Of a stretch of 64,000 bases of DNA, positions 1-11,221 are shown piece after piece. Origin of the DNA: Ricordea florida (lineage: Eukaryota > Cnidaria > Anthozoa > Corallimorpharia > Ricordeidae). Numbering within the stretch: the stretch's first letter is position 1; the number at the start of each line of letters is the position of its first letter. The stretch is taken from the NCBI GenBank assembly GCA_949710005.1, contig OX453272.1, forward strand, positions 12,175,588-12,239,587. The letters run 5' to 3'. The notes beneath the pieces were generated by a model. The model was given only the letters and a program-made list of their open reading frames with translations. It was not told the DNA's origin and searched no databases. The position numbers and the translations under genes are program-made.

Positions 1-198
1 GAAACTCAAGAAAGCCACCACACTGTCTACTGCAAAGTTATCATAGATTATATATAACAATAAAACAATAAATAATAGTGAGACTTGTTATCAAGTCCAC
101 ATTAAATGTTCAAGATCCATGATGAATGGGTTATTAAGCACACATGTAAGCTTACAAGCAACTCACATAAATTAAATGACACAAAAGAATCAGCTTAC

Positions 199-488
199 CC
201 ACTCCCAAGCGCTTGGAACTTGGTAAAATACTTTCCTTTGAGTTCGGCGTGAGGTCATGCTTTTCTCCATAATTTTTGGCTACCTCATCGAATTCTCTTC
301 CTAGTGAACGAGCGTTGCTCACAATTGAACTTCCACCATCTAGAGGTACATTACACAAAAGCAGACTTAATGTATCAAAATCGAAAAAATCCCTCTGGCA
401 CCGCTACTCTGGGGTTAAAGTTTTAACTTTACTCACCGTCATCTAAGAGAAAGTCTTCTAATGCCGGCAGAGGATCTCCATCCGCCAT
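199..488 (-). CDS. Host gene, first two exons (partial, function unknown)
   Basis: Two minus-strand exons join in frame. Exon 1 (488-437) starts with ATG (M-A-D-G-D-P-L) and ends at a consensus donor GTGAGT. Exon 2 (339-199) follows a CTCTAG acceptor and ends at donor GTAAGC. The encoded N-terminus is acidic (several Leu/Asp residues), followed by a charged segment containing REFDEVAKNYG. I do not recognise the family. The gene continues left of the window. The upstream side is CpG-rich, as expected for a host promoter. Splice sites and frame continuity are seen directly; host-gene status is inferred. Confidence 0.6.
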
Positions 489-1377
489 TGCTAGATCTTG
501 CCGCCCTGAACGCAGGGTTTTCTTTTTTCATGATCAGTCGTCTGTCAGGATTTCCCGCCATTCTTACTGTCGCATCGCTGCTTTCGAGTTGATCAAATGA
601 AGCCCGCGAAAAGAAGTCTTCCCGCCAATTATTTGAGGTAAGGGGCCCACATTAGGGACTTTAAGCAGCGAGAACGGCAACGGCGACGGCGACGGGAGAG
701 GCCTCCGGGAAAACCCAAATCTTATAATGCGCATGTCTGGCGGAAAATATCTTGCCGTTGCCGTCACGTCGGAACGTGAATAAAGGCAATCTCCGGTTGT
801 GTGAAAACGTGAGTACTAAAATCCTATTTTCTTTGCTATTTTGTCGTAAGTAATGACATTTAAGCAATGAGTGACTACTGAAAAGTCTAAATATACTTTG
901 TAATCATTTTTTATCAGGAAAGTTTATCCCCTTGGTAAAGGGGAAAGCGCAACTGAAGACCAAAGCAAAGCAAATTAAGCTCTTCGTTTGAAAATGAAAT
1001 TACCCGAAGAGAATTTTTCTCGTTTGTTTGGCCTAGCTACATAACTGAAGTTATATGAAGTAAGCAGTCATGAATTGATTAAAATGATTTGAGTTCAAAG
1101 CCAGAACCTTTCTGTCGCTGTCTAGACCAAGTTCCAAGGTGATAACAGCGTCGCTTGGCCCATTTGCAATCGTGGGAATTAAATACACTGAAGCGTCTTT
1201 GAAAAATTTCTGATCAAACTTTATAATGTGTGCTACGAATACATGTTACATTTGACAACAGACCTGATCTAAAAATTGAACTTCGATAATTCACCTGTCA
1301 GAACTCTTGTGTTGTTGTTTGTAAACTTTATATTTCGCTGTTTTATTTATTTCGTGTATGTGTAGATGTGATTGAAC
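489..1377. other. Upstream region of the first gene, no gene seen
   Basis: About 0.9 kb with no supported coding region. The first 300 bases are CpG-rich, with several CGGCAACGGCGACGG-like runs and a CACGTCGG site near 765, compatible with a promoter for the leftward gene. The remainder is AT-rich spacer up to the inverted terminus of the next transposon. Confidence 0.4.
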
Positions 1378-1400
1378 AGGGTGTCAATGGGGTATAGCTA

Positions 1401-1500
1401 TAGTCAGTAAGCAGCTAAAAAAGCGCTCCTTAGTCAGTAAACAGCTAAAAAAAACGCTACTTAGTCAGTAAGCAGCAAAAAAATTGTTTAGTCAGTTAGT
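1401..1500. repeat. Left subterminal tandem repeats, ~30-bp period
   Basis: Four imperfect copies of TAGTCAGTAAGCAGC followed by an A-rich run and CGCT lie just inside the left inverted terminus. Such arrays are often transposase-binding sites; that role is inferred. Confidence 0.75.
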
Positions 1501-1606
1501 TGGCATGATTTTGAGGCCTGTAGAGGTTTATAGGGTCTTATAGTGGTTCTAAATTGCAGTCGCACTTTTTCCAGCTTGCAATGTTCTTAAACAATACATC
1601 AAACTA

Positions 1607-1804
1607 CAGTAGAACCCCGGTAACTCGAACTCGGATAACTCGAACAACCCCGCTAACTCGAACATACTTCTATTTCCCTTGGATTTGAACTCACTTTCCA
1701 GTCATTTTTACTCAGTTAACTCGAACTCGGATAACTCGAAAACCCCGCTAACTCGAACGGTTTTTTCGTTTCCCTTAAGAGTTCGAGTTACCGGGGTTCT
1801 ACTG
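1607..1804. mobile_element. MITE, Tc1/mariner (pogo/Tigger-like), TA target duplication
   Basis: The 198-bp element begins CAGTAGAACCCCGGTAACTC and ends with the reverse complement; both ends are flanked by TA. The interior repeats CTCGAAC motifs. CAGTAGAACCCC termini with TA duplication are typical of pogo/Tigger-type MITEs. It lies directly downstream of the stop codon of the 1807-2484 reading frame (TAA at 1809-1807), so it inserted next to the 3' end of the transposon gene. Confidence 0.85.
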
Positions 1805-1806
1805 TA

Positions 1807-2484
1807 TTACAAATCCAGCCTAACCGCTGCCCTAATTTGCCTTCCATTTCTAGTTGTCAAAATGGAAGGCACCGCATAATCACTTTCCTCGTCGTCATCC
1901 TCCGACATGTGAGATAAACTTAAATCAGAGTCAGAGTCAGAGTCATATTCTTCGATAATTTCCTCTTCTTCACCCTCAATGACTTCCTCCACATTGCTTT
2001 CAAGAGGATCTTGTGGTAGGTTTAGCCCGTATGCTGACATGGGCAATGTGCCAGCTGAAAATTTCGTTGTTTGCTGCCTTACAGTGAGCTGTCGAACACA
2101 CTGTCCATGTTCACTCGCCCATTCCCTCATCTTTGCAATGTTCACCTTGTCCATGGGCACTACTGGGATTGGAGTTAATTTCGCAATAGTAGACAGATCC
2201 ATTGCGAGCTCTGGAACTGGATAGTAGGATTTCCGGTGGGTGAAGTATTTAACAGACCAGTTGGTTAGTCGCTTGATAGATTCTCTCATTCCCTTTCCAA
2301 ACTCTCGGCAGTAGTCTAGCAAACTTGGTGCTGGGTGTTTCATCTTCGTAGTTGCGTGAAGGTTCTCTACCACCAAAGTCAACAGAGACTGTAGGTTGAT
2401 GGCGTTTGCGGCATCTGGACTCTTGATTTCTGATAGTTTTAGGAGACGGCTAATGCTGTTTAACATAAGCTCACAAGATTTCAT
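1807..2484 (-). pseudogene. C-terminal part of the 6.3 kb element's gene, acidic tail
   Basis: A 225-codon reading frame in the same phase as the 2554-4380 frame but separated from it by two stops (TAG at 2556-2554 and a TGA ~20 bases on). The short intervening stretch reads as coding-like in another frame, which suggests indels. The N-terminal half is helical; the last ~80 residues are strongly acidic (runs of E and DSDSDSD) and end with a basic NGRQIRAA segment. No known domain is recognised. It is probably the C-terminus of the same protein rather than a separate gene. Confidence 0.55.
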
Positions 2485-2553
2485 GGTCTTGCTGGCTACT
2501 GTGCCCTCTGGCCCATTGGTGTTTCTTTCTCAGCCAATCTGCAAATGTACATC

Positions 2554-4380
2554 CTAGACACATCTTTTGAGGAACCTTGTAACACCCTGTAGACAGGTTT
2601 GCGCATCCACAAGGGTGGAATCCATACCTGTCTGGCCTCGCAAATGAATTCCAAAGTTACGAAATAGGTCCCCAAGGTGTGTTAGAAATTCAACCGTACC
2701 GTCCAAAGGGGTTACAAGCTTGACACACCCTGTTGCCGAATCTGTCACATACTGTGTTCTTCCCTCACAGCAAATACCATAAGGTTGTGAAAATTCAGCA
2801 AACATTGCGCTGCCGTCTGCCGTGCCTTGTTGACCTTTACCTGCATGCACGGACAAATTACTTCCATCAGTCCCATCACACTTCCAAATTTGCCTGTTCT
2901 TTCTGTCGGTGAAGTAAATTGTTCCCTCTGAGTCTACAGCAACGCAAGCAATATCCCTTTCAGGTGTGTCAGGCTCAAGGTTTCTTAGCACTGTTGAAAC
3001 TTGGTGACTTGACAAGTTCAGGTGAAAGATACCTCCTAAACGGCCATTTGCAGTAAAAAGGACACAACTCTTCTCTTTGGAATAGGCCAATGAGGTCACA
3101 CTCATGGTTGCATGTGGATAGGGAGAAAATTCTACCCCAGTACCCTGGATGCTAACACCATCGAAACTAAGCACAACTTCCCAAAAACAGCCGTGTCCAT
3201 CGTCTGCAACTAACAGAATATCTTCGCTTAGACTACAAATAGCCGTTGGCTTATCAAACTTGACACCAGCGATGATGTTTGTTTTGCCTTTGTATGATAT
3301 TTCCACTTCATGTAGATGACTTGCCAGTCTTTCCCTTAACTGTTTCACAGTTCCTTCTGTTGATAAGTGGAACTCCTGTAGTTTTGTTTGTAGATCAACT
3401 TTCGTCTTGAGTGTACCTATTCTCAGCCTTACTTCCTTGTCAATGGGAACGTAACGGATAGTTCCATTTGCCTGCGTGCAATAAGCCACGCCACCAGTGT
3501 ATGCCACAGACTTGGCATTTTCAAGGCCTTCCACAAGGACATTTACATCTGCTGGGGAATGAAGGCGCACCAGAAGCAGCTTGCTTGTGTTTGTTAGTGG
3601 TTCAAAATCAAGCACAAGTAACTTGCCAAAGGGACCACACGCTACAGAAAGAGGATGAGGGTACATTCCAGGACGATTGCTTTTCCACATACGGTATTTT
3701 TCAGGCACTATGGTGTAGACAACCCGTTCTGCTGATGAAAGAACTTCTAGGAGCTCTGGCTTGGTCAGCAGAAGAATAGGATCGACAGCCATTCGGTCTT
3801 TATTTCTCACGGATTCTTCGGTCAACAACTTTTTCAACTTCGTGCGTAACTCTGGCTCTCCTTCCCTTCTCAAGTTGTACAACATAGCTAGTGTAGATCG
3901 AGTGCCATTGAACCAGAGAACCCAATTACTCCAGCTGCATTTAAGGCTTTTTCCTAAATGAACAACATCTGGCATGGCAGAAAGTAGATACAAATCAGAA
4001 GGAAGATTTTGTTCTGCTGCATCGTCATGCAGTTGACTAAGGGCCTGTTTGTTGCATTCCTCACAATCAGTTGTTACCACAGCCACTGCAACATTTTGGC
4101 ACTTGATCCTGCCATTCAGGCACTGGGAACAGGCGCGCAAGGCGGGAATGTGTGAAGTTTGTCCCATTCTTTCACAGGCTGTACACACCTTCGCCGTGGT
4201 CCAACATACATCACAATAAGCATTACAATAATCTTCACTTGAGGATAGAGTTAGGTTGTTGCTCTTAGCATCGTGGCAGCATTTACGACACACTTGTACT
4301 CTTCTAATTTTCTCAACCATGGACGCTTTCACTTGCTCTCCAGTTTTGGACTTGGTGGCATATTCTACAGCCACAGGCAT
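2554..4380 (-). pseudogene. Cys-rich module plus SAP-like and NHL-like repeats, middle of the element's gene
   Basis: A 608-codon open frame. Residues ~30-110 contain repeated C-x2-C pairs (CRKCC, CDVCW, CTACE, CSQC, CEEC), a zinc-binding module resembling B-box/treble-clef types. Around residue 335 a helix-turn-helix stretch (LQTKLQEFHLSTEGTVKQL) resembles a SAP DNA-binding motif. Residues ~370-580 contain several NHL-like blade motifs (GVEFSPYP, IACVAVDSEGTIYFTDRKN, FSQPYGICC, YVTDS). TRIM-like proteins have similar parts, but here the frame sits inside a transposon with TIRs and overlaps the end of the upstream frame by 16 bases, so I read it as part of one damaged element gene. Domain calls are by eye. 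Confidence 0.6.
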
Positions 4381-5028
4381 TGCATTTTCATATCTGTGCT
4401 TGTGAGAAAGTATGGAACGGCTTCTGTAACAAACTTGCCTTTTAATTCACCACTTGACAACTGGGGATTTTTTGTAATAAAATCCAAATCAACAGGTTCT
4501 GAGAGCCCCTCACAGAGTTTAAGGCGATCATCAAACTGTATGCATGGCTTTAATGCAGTACCATCCACTGCCATGACACAAGTTACAGTTTCAACGTGAT
4601 TTGTTTTGATAACAGGAGTTGAAGGACTTGGACCATCAAACACAAGGGCGTGGAAAGCTTCCAAGAGGCATTTTAACACACCGCTAAAGGGAGTGTATCC
4701 TGACTAAACTTTCTTTAGGGCATTATCGGATGGCCCACCAAGATTTGCGTCTGAAAAGTTGAATGATTTGATGCCCCCTCTACCTGTTCCATGGTGGCAT
4801 GGACCACGCACAAATTTTTCAGTGGCTGCTCCACCAAGATATTTAATACTCTGGAAAAACTCCAAGACATCTTTATCCCACTGAAAGTCGTTCTTCTTCG
4901 ACCAATCTACAAGTGCATATCGCACTGTATTGTCAACAAACTTATAATAGATGCAATCTTTCGGTAATTTTCCACTTTGAATTAAAATGTTTAGGCTGTT
5001 AACAAGAGGATCAGCGGAGGCCAATGAC
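4365..5028 (-). pseudogene. Exon 6 5' part, possible DDE-type core, interrupted by TAG
   Basis: Exon 6 begins at 5028 after a TTTGTAG acceptor. It reads to an in-frame TAG (4706-4704), continues in the same frame to 4365, and then shifts frame at ~4380 into the next segment. The part after the TAG contains VMAVDGTALKPCIQFDDRL, where paired acidic residues are spaced as in RNase-H-fold transposase cores; this is only a suggestion. A His/Gly-rich HHGTGRGG segment precedes it. The stop and the frame change make a functional product unlikely from this copy. Confidence 0.55.
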
Positions 5029-5126
5029 CTACAAACGAAACAAATATCAAGTGACATAGTTAGAACCCTAGTTAGGCGCTTTCTGAATCTCAGCTACGAA
5101 TTTCAATTTCAAAAGGGGAAACATAC

Positions 5127-5486
5127 CATGGAAAAACAACAAGATCATCCTCGTCATTCTCCTGACTGCCGCTGCTTTCGTCTGATGATTCAACTTTGTC
5201 AACTTTGGTGCTATAAATGTCTCCTGAGTAAGACATGAAAAATCCCATGTGCAGAGAATTCTGTTCATTTTTCCCCCTACACTCTTCAGTGTCTCCAGAT
5301 TCTCCAGTACACTCATCAGGGGAGAAAGAGGAACAAAGGACACAAAGAGGATCACCACACATTGTTGACATGGTTAGGCTAGGGCCAGTATATGTAGCAG
5401 ACAACGAAGTTTCATCAAAGCTGTAATGCAGAAACGTTCCAGTCATTGAAATGGATGCATTAGCAATACTGAATGAACTTGTAACA
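5127..5486 (-). pseudogene. Exon 5 of the element's gene
   Basis: A 360-bp exon follows a TGCTCAG acceptor and ends at donor GTATGT. It joins exon 4 and exon 6 in frame. It encodes a Ser/Thr-rich segment with a small Cys cluster (MCGDPLCVLC) followed by an acidic linker rich in E, S and D ending VVFPW. No known domain. Confidence 0.6.
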
Positions 5487-5761
5487 CTGAGCACGAGCTA
5501 TTTATAGCCACATGTTTTCCTTTTCCTTTTCCAGATATAAGACGAATAATTTACAATTTCTGTTATGGTTTAAATGTCTTTATTTATATAACGACACAAA
5601 TTAAACAACCCAACAAGCTGGTGCAAATTGTTTTTTTTTTTAATTTAATGATTAGGTTTAGTTCCAGTCTTTCTTAAGTTATAAGAACTGTAATACTGTG
5701 TAGCTGAGTTTTTTGCATCTTTAAATAACTCTGAAACATGACCAAACATCAGTACACATAC

Positions 5762-5963
5762 GTTTCATCTATGTTTGTTAGATCCTCTTCAATACTTTGA
5801 TCTGTAGAGTCAACATTAGGTACTGATATGTCCTCTTGTTCACGAGAAGGTTGTTGGACATGATGACTCTTTGGTATTTCAGAGAACAACTGATGAATAG
5901 TTTTTGAACCAGATGCACTCTTCCTCAACTTGTCTTTTTTTCCCTGGCATTTTGTAAAGTGGT
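5762..5963 (-). pseudogene. Exon 4 of the element's gene, end of a C2HC-type zinc knuckle
   Basis: The exon starts after TTTTTTACAG and ends before GTATGTG. It supplies the H-x3-C half (HFTKCQGKK) of a zinc-finger-like motif whose C-x2-C half (KCGSCKE) is on exon 3. The rest is polar and acidic. Frame is kept across both junctions. Confidence 0.6.
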
Positions 5964-6281
5964 CTGTAAAAAACAATCACAAACAATTAGAGTACTTTTT
6001 TACCGTTCACGAGTTTGTGTTTCTTAATCACTGTTGATACTATAGACTGCCAACAGTCTCTTATTATAATTCTTTCAAAGATAGGGGGTGCAACTCGAGT
6101 GGGCTTCCGCCCTCACTTGTCGCACCCTTGTCGTGTTTGCAATTCGCGTGTTATGCGTGCAACCATACTAACTTTGAATAAAAATAAGATTGTGACTGCT
6201 CACGGTCTATTGCGACTATAGAAAGTGTCCTAAGGATAGTAAATTATTCTAGATCTGCTGTTACACCGTTTGCTTACTTAC

Positions 6282-6407
6282 TGGCGATGAAGTGTCGTAC
6301 TTTCCCAGAAGTACTTCGGTCTCCTGCAATAACTTTTGTTTCTTTGCACGATCCACATTTAACATGTATTTCGTCAATGGTACTGCTACCAGCAAGTTTC
6401 TGAAGTT
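6282..6407 (-). pseudogene. Exon 3 of the element's gene, zinc-knuckle Cys pair
   Basis: A 126-bp exon bounded by a TTCTGGCAG acceptor and GTAAGT donor, in frame with exons 2 and 4. It encodes CGSCKETK and a basic linker. With exon 4 it makes a C-x2-C ... H-x3-C arrangement. Confidence 0.6.
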
Positions 6408-6588
6408 CTGCCAGAAAAACAAAAAATCATGTTTAGCAAAAGGAATGTAAGGTGGTATAAATTCCGATAATTTAGTGCTGACTTTTCCGTACAGAAAAGC
6501 TGTACATCTAAGAAAGCCACGGTTTGAAGTTTCTAGACCAAGTATGATCAAACTTTTAGCCCTCGAAGACCTTAAGGAACCATCATAC

Positions 6589-6825
6589 CTGCATTAAACT
6601 CTTTCATCTCCTTTTCCTGTCGTTCATTACGTGCAAATGTTTCTGCTTTGCGAATCTTGGTTTTGACAAGTTTGTCTTCTTCAGCTTCAGCTTTCCTCTT
6701 TCTTTGCAAGGCCTTTGCAGGTTTTTTAGTGGTTTCAACACATTCGCTTCTTTTATTTCTTTTCATTTCAATAACAACAGTCTTTCCAGCAGTTCCAAGA
6801 AGTGTTATCTTTTCAACCACGTGAA
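6589..6825 (-). pseudogene. Exon 2 of the element's gene, basic coiled segment
   Basis: The exon follows TTATTGCAG and ends before GTATGA. It encodes a Lys/Arg-rich, nuclear-localisation-like stretch (KRNKRSE, LQRKRKAEAEEDK) and a charged helix. In frame with exon 3. Confidence 0.6.
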
Positions 6826-6968
6826 CTGCAATAAAAGACCATTGAACATTTAACTTCATAAGTAACACAGTCATTATAAAATGGAGAATTCAAAAAGTCC
6901 ACACTTTGAAAAACTCAAATAATATTTATGATCAAATATGATCAAATATGTCAAATATGGATACCCAC

Positions 6969-7276
6969 CGTTCAGTTCACTTCCCGAACTTCCCAAAAGT
7001 AGTGGCCTCTCCATGTCATTGATCTTGAGTGTAGATTGCATAATTTTCTGTCTTTTCTCCTCCTTCTGTTTTTATTCGAGCGAATCGAAACAATTTGATT
7101 TCGTAAGCGCTTATCCCGACCTCTTTAGCCTTCTCTTTCAAGCCGAGAAATGAATCTAAGTGGCGTTTAAACACATTTAAACTTTGCATATCCTCCTTGA
7201 ATAATATTCTAGAACGAAAACGGTCTATGGCATCTGAGTTTCTGTATAAAGTAATTATGCCATGAATGGACGCCAT
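6969..7276 (-). pseudogene. Exon 1 of the element's gene, start uncertain
   Basis: The exon ends at donor GTGGGT (6968-6963). The frame that joins exon 2 can start at ATG 7014 (MERPLLLG). A longer coding-like frame with plausible composition (MASIHGIITLYRN...) starts at 7276 but runs into a stop at ~7016 one base out of phase, so either the start is 7014 with an overlapping upstream ORF, or there is a frameshift within exon 1. I favour a frameshift, since later exons are also damaged. Confidence 0.45.
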
Positions 7277-7571
7277 GGCAAGTCTTGCAAGATCGTGCAA
7301 ACAAGGAGAGAGGAGACTGGGATTGAGAAACACAACCGCAGGCAGGGTGAATGCAGGCGCGGAGAAAAAACGTCACATCGACCCCATGACAGATCATGAC
7401 AGCAATACGACGGCAATATAACGGGTAAAGGTGTAACGGCGAAGTCTAAACGAAGTAAATATTGACAAGAAACATTTCTTTCTTTTTTATTTCACAGTTA
7501 TCTTGTTATTCTCAAAAAATGTTTATCTTTTTTTTATCAATTTCTAACTTGTATTGGTCGGCTTTGCTCCA

Positions 7572-7670
7572 TATACGCTTAAAAATCACATGCTTTTATA
7601 CGCTTGTCAGCTAATATTTTGTACTTTATACGCTTACGATAGCGAAAAAAGGCCTTTATACGCTAAGCAG
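7572..7670. repeat. Right subterminal repeats (TATACGCTT units)
   Basis: Four TATACGCT(T) units spaced ~26-30 bp just inside the right inverted terminus. They are the counterpart of the left array, although the unit sequence differs. Confidence 0.7.
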
Positions 7671-7689
7671 TTAACCCCATTGACACCCT

Positions 7690-8379
7690 CATTGAAATAA
7701 GGACCTAAGGAATTCTCAGTTCTCTAATCCACGTTGTTTTGCTAAATTTCAACTCCTCTACCTGTCGGGCGAACTTAACTGGTTAACTGGCGTGCTATGA
7801 CTGCCGTTCCAGTTTCGCGGTATCGTGCTTAACTGCTTTAAAGCTCGCGCCACCACCGCGTTCTCTCCCCAGTCTTTTCGCTGTTCCGACGTCACCGTTC
7901 CCGTTCCGGTTCTCCTTGCTTAAAGTCCCCATTCGCCCAAGTAAACCGCAGAGAAGATTTTGCACGATAGGGCAACAAAAACGATCCGAATGGCAGCGAA
8001 AATCCGCATGTTGACAATAGTAACTTCCACGTACCTTCCAGTGATGATTCGTTGACATATGACGTTGACACAAGCGCGAAAATGGCTTTTGACAAGAAAC
8101 CGAATATTTTTGACAAGAAACCGAATATTTTTGCCAAGAAACCGGACAAGATCTGCCAGGCGTTCCCCTTCTCGTTTGCAACAGTCCCACAACGCCAAGC
8201 GATCCGCGAATTATCAATCTCATAACGCAAAGTGCACCGCGCGCGACCAGGGAGCGGCGCCTGGGGACGAGGCTGTGGGCAGATGCAGAATTGAAAGGTG
8301 CACATTTTAGTTTTGGTTTGAAGTTCATATGATGATTCTAGTGCGATTTATTACGAAATAATGACTTTTTTCGTTTCTA
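7690..8379. repeat. Repeat-derived intergenic DNA with a 20-bp tandem repeat
   Basis: No gene is supported. At 8090-8146 three copies of TTTTTGACAAGAAACCGAATA lie head to tail (the third slightly diverged). Long overlapping minus-strand frames here arise from this array and GC-rich low-complexity sequence rather than a gene. Confidence 0.5.
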
Positions 8380-8609
8380 CGTGACCTTGACCTTGATCTT
8401 TGACCTAGATACCCCAAAATTAAATCAGTTCTTAGTTAGACCATAGCCAATGTTTTAACCAAGTTTGGTGGTGATTGGTTCAGCGATGTGGACGCTAGGC
8501 TGCTAACATTTAAACAAACAAACAAACGTACAAACAAACAAACGCACAAACAAACAAACGCCGGTGAAAACATACTGGCCTCCGTCCAACTCAGTTGGCG
8601 GAGGTAATA
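8380..8609. repeat. Dispersed repeat ending in an AAAC array and GGAGGTAATAA tail
   Basis: A TGACCTTGACC-type start, AAGTTTGGTGGTGATTGG, a variable (AAAC)n array and a final hairpin CCTCCG...CGGAGG followed by TAATAA. This organisation is characteristic of non-autonomous repeats seen in many invertebrates; the family assignment is from memory. Confidence 0.5.
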
Positions 8610-10909
8610 AATAATTCTGAAACACCACCATTATCAATTTATTGACTTTCTAAAATATCATGCAGAAGTGTTCTTGCAGTACAAGGAGTTTACTCAGTTC
8701 CATCGGAACGCCGATATCCAATTAACAAGCAAACACAACAGAAACTTTTGATAAATGATCAAACTAGGGTACGTATGACCTTCTATAATTGAAGATGAGT
8801 TATGTTTACTCCATAGAGCTACAAATGTCAGATGACAGCGATGGTCCAAGCAAGAGTTCTGTAGTTATGTCCGAGGATTCTATTTTTTTCTTGTCTAGTA
8901 GAGATTTTTGTGGGAAATATGAATTCTAAAAACAGCTCAAGGCTTTCGCAAATGTGCTGGGGACACCACCCAACATATAGGAACGCCCCCAGTATTGTTC
9001 GGTAGAGCAGGCGAGTAATCACCGTTTCACCAAGTGTTGCTAGCCCGGCACCAACTCGACGCTTAAATGGAAAAAAGTATGTATTCCAATTTCCTGCTTT
9101 TTTGTAGACCGACGCTTTAAATTCGTTGCTAAAACATGTTTCGGACTTTATTACTCGGTCTTCCCATGACGGCGCCCGAGATGGATTTTGGACTACGATT
9201 TTTAGGCTTGGTCACAAATCACCGTCGAGGTCCGAATGTGCATGCGTTAAGTCAGAGGTTCACTGGGATGAAATGTAGAGAGACGATGCCCACGAAGAAA
9301 ACTCAGCATTCACAGCATAGGAAGTCTGGGTTAACGCAGATATACATCTAGTATTCTTGAAACGTTTCTGTATTGTGCAAGCACCGGTCAATATTGGAAG
9401 GCCCCATTAATGAACGACTATAAACATAAAAGAGATTCACTTAATTCTAGAACGATTTAATATTTCTGATAAAAACAATTAGGGACGAGGAGCTTATTTC
9501 CCAGATAACGTTTCGTATTGTATAGTAGCAGTAGAGGTAAATATCCCAGCTCCTGGGTCCAAAACTGATCGATTTCCGAAAAACAAGGCTGTTGAAAAAC
9601 AGGGAAAAAAGCGTGCGCCAATATATGTAAATTTTATTTTGATCTCCTTGAGGTTGAGGAGCTAAATCTATTAAAAGGGATACAATCGCTGATGCAGTTT
9701 CCGCGGGCTATTTCCCAGTAATGCGTTTTTACCCCACTCCAGCGATGCTGCACGAGCGTTCACGCGCGGGCTCAGCCCAGTCCTCTGGAATTGTTTCCTG
9801 TATGGTTTCCACTTTCCAGGCTTGAGCACCGAGTGTCAAAAATGAATTTATTTTTTGTAGGTTTAATAACCTTAATATTGGTTTTCATATAAGAATGCAT
9901 GTCACGACCCCCCAGATAGGCTCATTACCTCTGAAGTTTATGACAACCCTATTAAGATGAATAATTATGTATGAATGCAGCTAAAAATTCCAATTGGCCA
10001 AATTCCATGAGTCTATAAAAATACGTTTTTAGAAATTTTCTTATGGCTTTCGATGTTTCCTCGCTTAGTCACTCGGGTGTTAAGTCAAAAAGTTATATCT
10101 ATATATATACATATACATATACATGTATATGTATACTTTTGCTTCTGTTCGTAATTTTGTCAAATAATTCTACCTTTATCCAGCGAGCACAGTTCTTATC
10201 AAACTCACATGCCGTTCAGGAAACTTCAATATGAGTGCAATCAGCAAAACAGTTGCCTCAATGTATTGAGGCAGACAATTATCCAAAACTTCTCGCTAAA
10301 TTTCTTTCTAAAATTATTGTAGTGGTTGGCTGGGTAGAAAAATTTGGCAAACAAGTTGCTCACGCTGAAGGGCCTTCAGGCAACCAAATGTTCGACTGAG
10401 AAAAAAAACATATGTTACAGTGTTCAAGCAAGAGGCGGAATTGTGCAAAAGAAAGTTTAGACGAGTGATAAGTTTGTTGCAACCGGGATTTTTTGAAGCG
10501 CGATAAAGACACAATAGGATCCCACAGAGTTAAGTGTGTTAAGTTTGCGTCAGCGGGTGCAAAATACAAATTTGTCCGCTAGCGCCTGAACGTGTTGTTT
10601 TATACAAAATTTACATATTTTCTTATCTCCCGCAAGTTATTATAAAAAAGCCAAATTACATTTTATGAGCTTTCGATTTATCCATCGCAAATCATACTGC
10701 AAACAAGACCATGCATGAAAGACGTGCGTGTTGTATTCGGTGAAAAAAACGCAAGCATTGTTAGGTAAGGAGTCTTCATTTTAGCTGTCAGAAGGAGAAC
10801 AAAGATTTCGTATAGCGATATTAACAAAAACAAAAGAGTGCTATTTTAACCAAGCATGAAAGAAAGATTTGTATGTACGAAAGTTAGTAAAGAATACATG
10901 TTTTGTGGA
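8610..10909. other. Intergenic, no gene seen
   Basis: AT-rich sequence without supported coding regions. A short alternating TATACATATACATGTATATG tract lies at ~10099-10136. Short frames have no recognisable similarity. Confidence 0.4.
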
Positions 10910-10921
10910 TTAAAGGCTCAC

Positions 10922-11221
10922 ATCGCCAGCCATTGAAGGGGCATTTGAATTGTTTACCTTCAAGTATGGTTGGTTCATTGCATCGCCTCCTACAACTATA
11001 TCATAATCCACCATGTTTCTTCCATCAGAAGTTTCAGTGAATCCGACTCCGCACCAGCCAGTCGCAACGCAGGTGGCCTTGAACATGAGTTTCCCGTCCA
11101 TGTATTTCCACTCCAACATGAAATCGCCGTTGTCCGACTCATAGCTTGAATACGCTGCCATACCCAACGATACATGGATCATAGTCGCCACGAAGGCGAG
11201 CAGGTTGCGTGCCACTGCCAT
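10922..11221 (-). CDS. DOMON-domain secreted protein, first exon
   Basis: The frame starts at 11221 with a signal peptide (MAVARNLLAFVATMIHVSLG) followed by a DOMON-type beta sandwich: WKYMDGKLMFKATC, the family signature TGWCGVGFTE, then GRNMVDYDIVVGG. DOMON domains bind haem or sugar and occur in dopamine beta-monooxygenase-like and MOXD1-like secreted or membrane proteins. The exon ends at a GTGAGC donor (10921-10916); the next in-frame stop lies just beyond. I found no following exon to the left, so this may be the 5' exon of a gene with long introns or an isolated fragment. The exon would hold only about two thirds of a DOMON domain. Confidence 0.7.

Larger units (their letters stand above)
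1378..7689 (-). mobile_element. 6.3 kb DNA transposon with 16-bp TIRs, superfamily not assigned
   Basis: The left end AGGGTGTCAATGGGGT (1378-1393) is matched by its exact reverse complement at 7674-7689. Each end carries subterminal short repeats: TAGTCAGTAAGCAGC units at 1401-1500 and TATACGCTT units at 7572-7670. The flanking 8-mers (1370-1377 GATTGAAC and 7690-7697 CATTGAAA) agree at 6 of 8 positions, which could be a decayed 8-bp target duplication as in hAT, P or KDZ elements. The single multi-exon gene inside runs on the minus strand. I could not place it in a superfamily by eye. Confidence 0.7.

Noticed and set aside
7795-8328. 177-codon minus-strand frame with repeated QKYSVSCQK
   Set aside because: The repeats come from a 20-bp tandem DNA repeat and three frames are open at once; no domain or splice context supports a gene.
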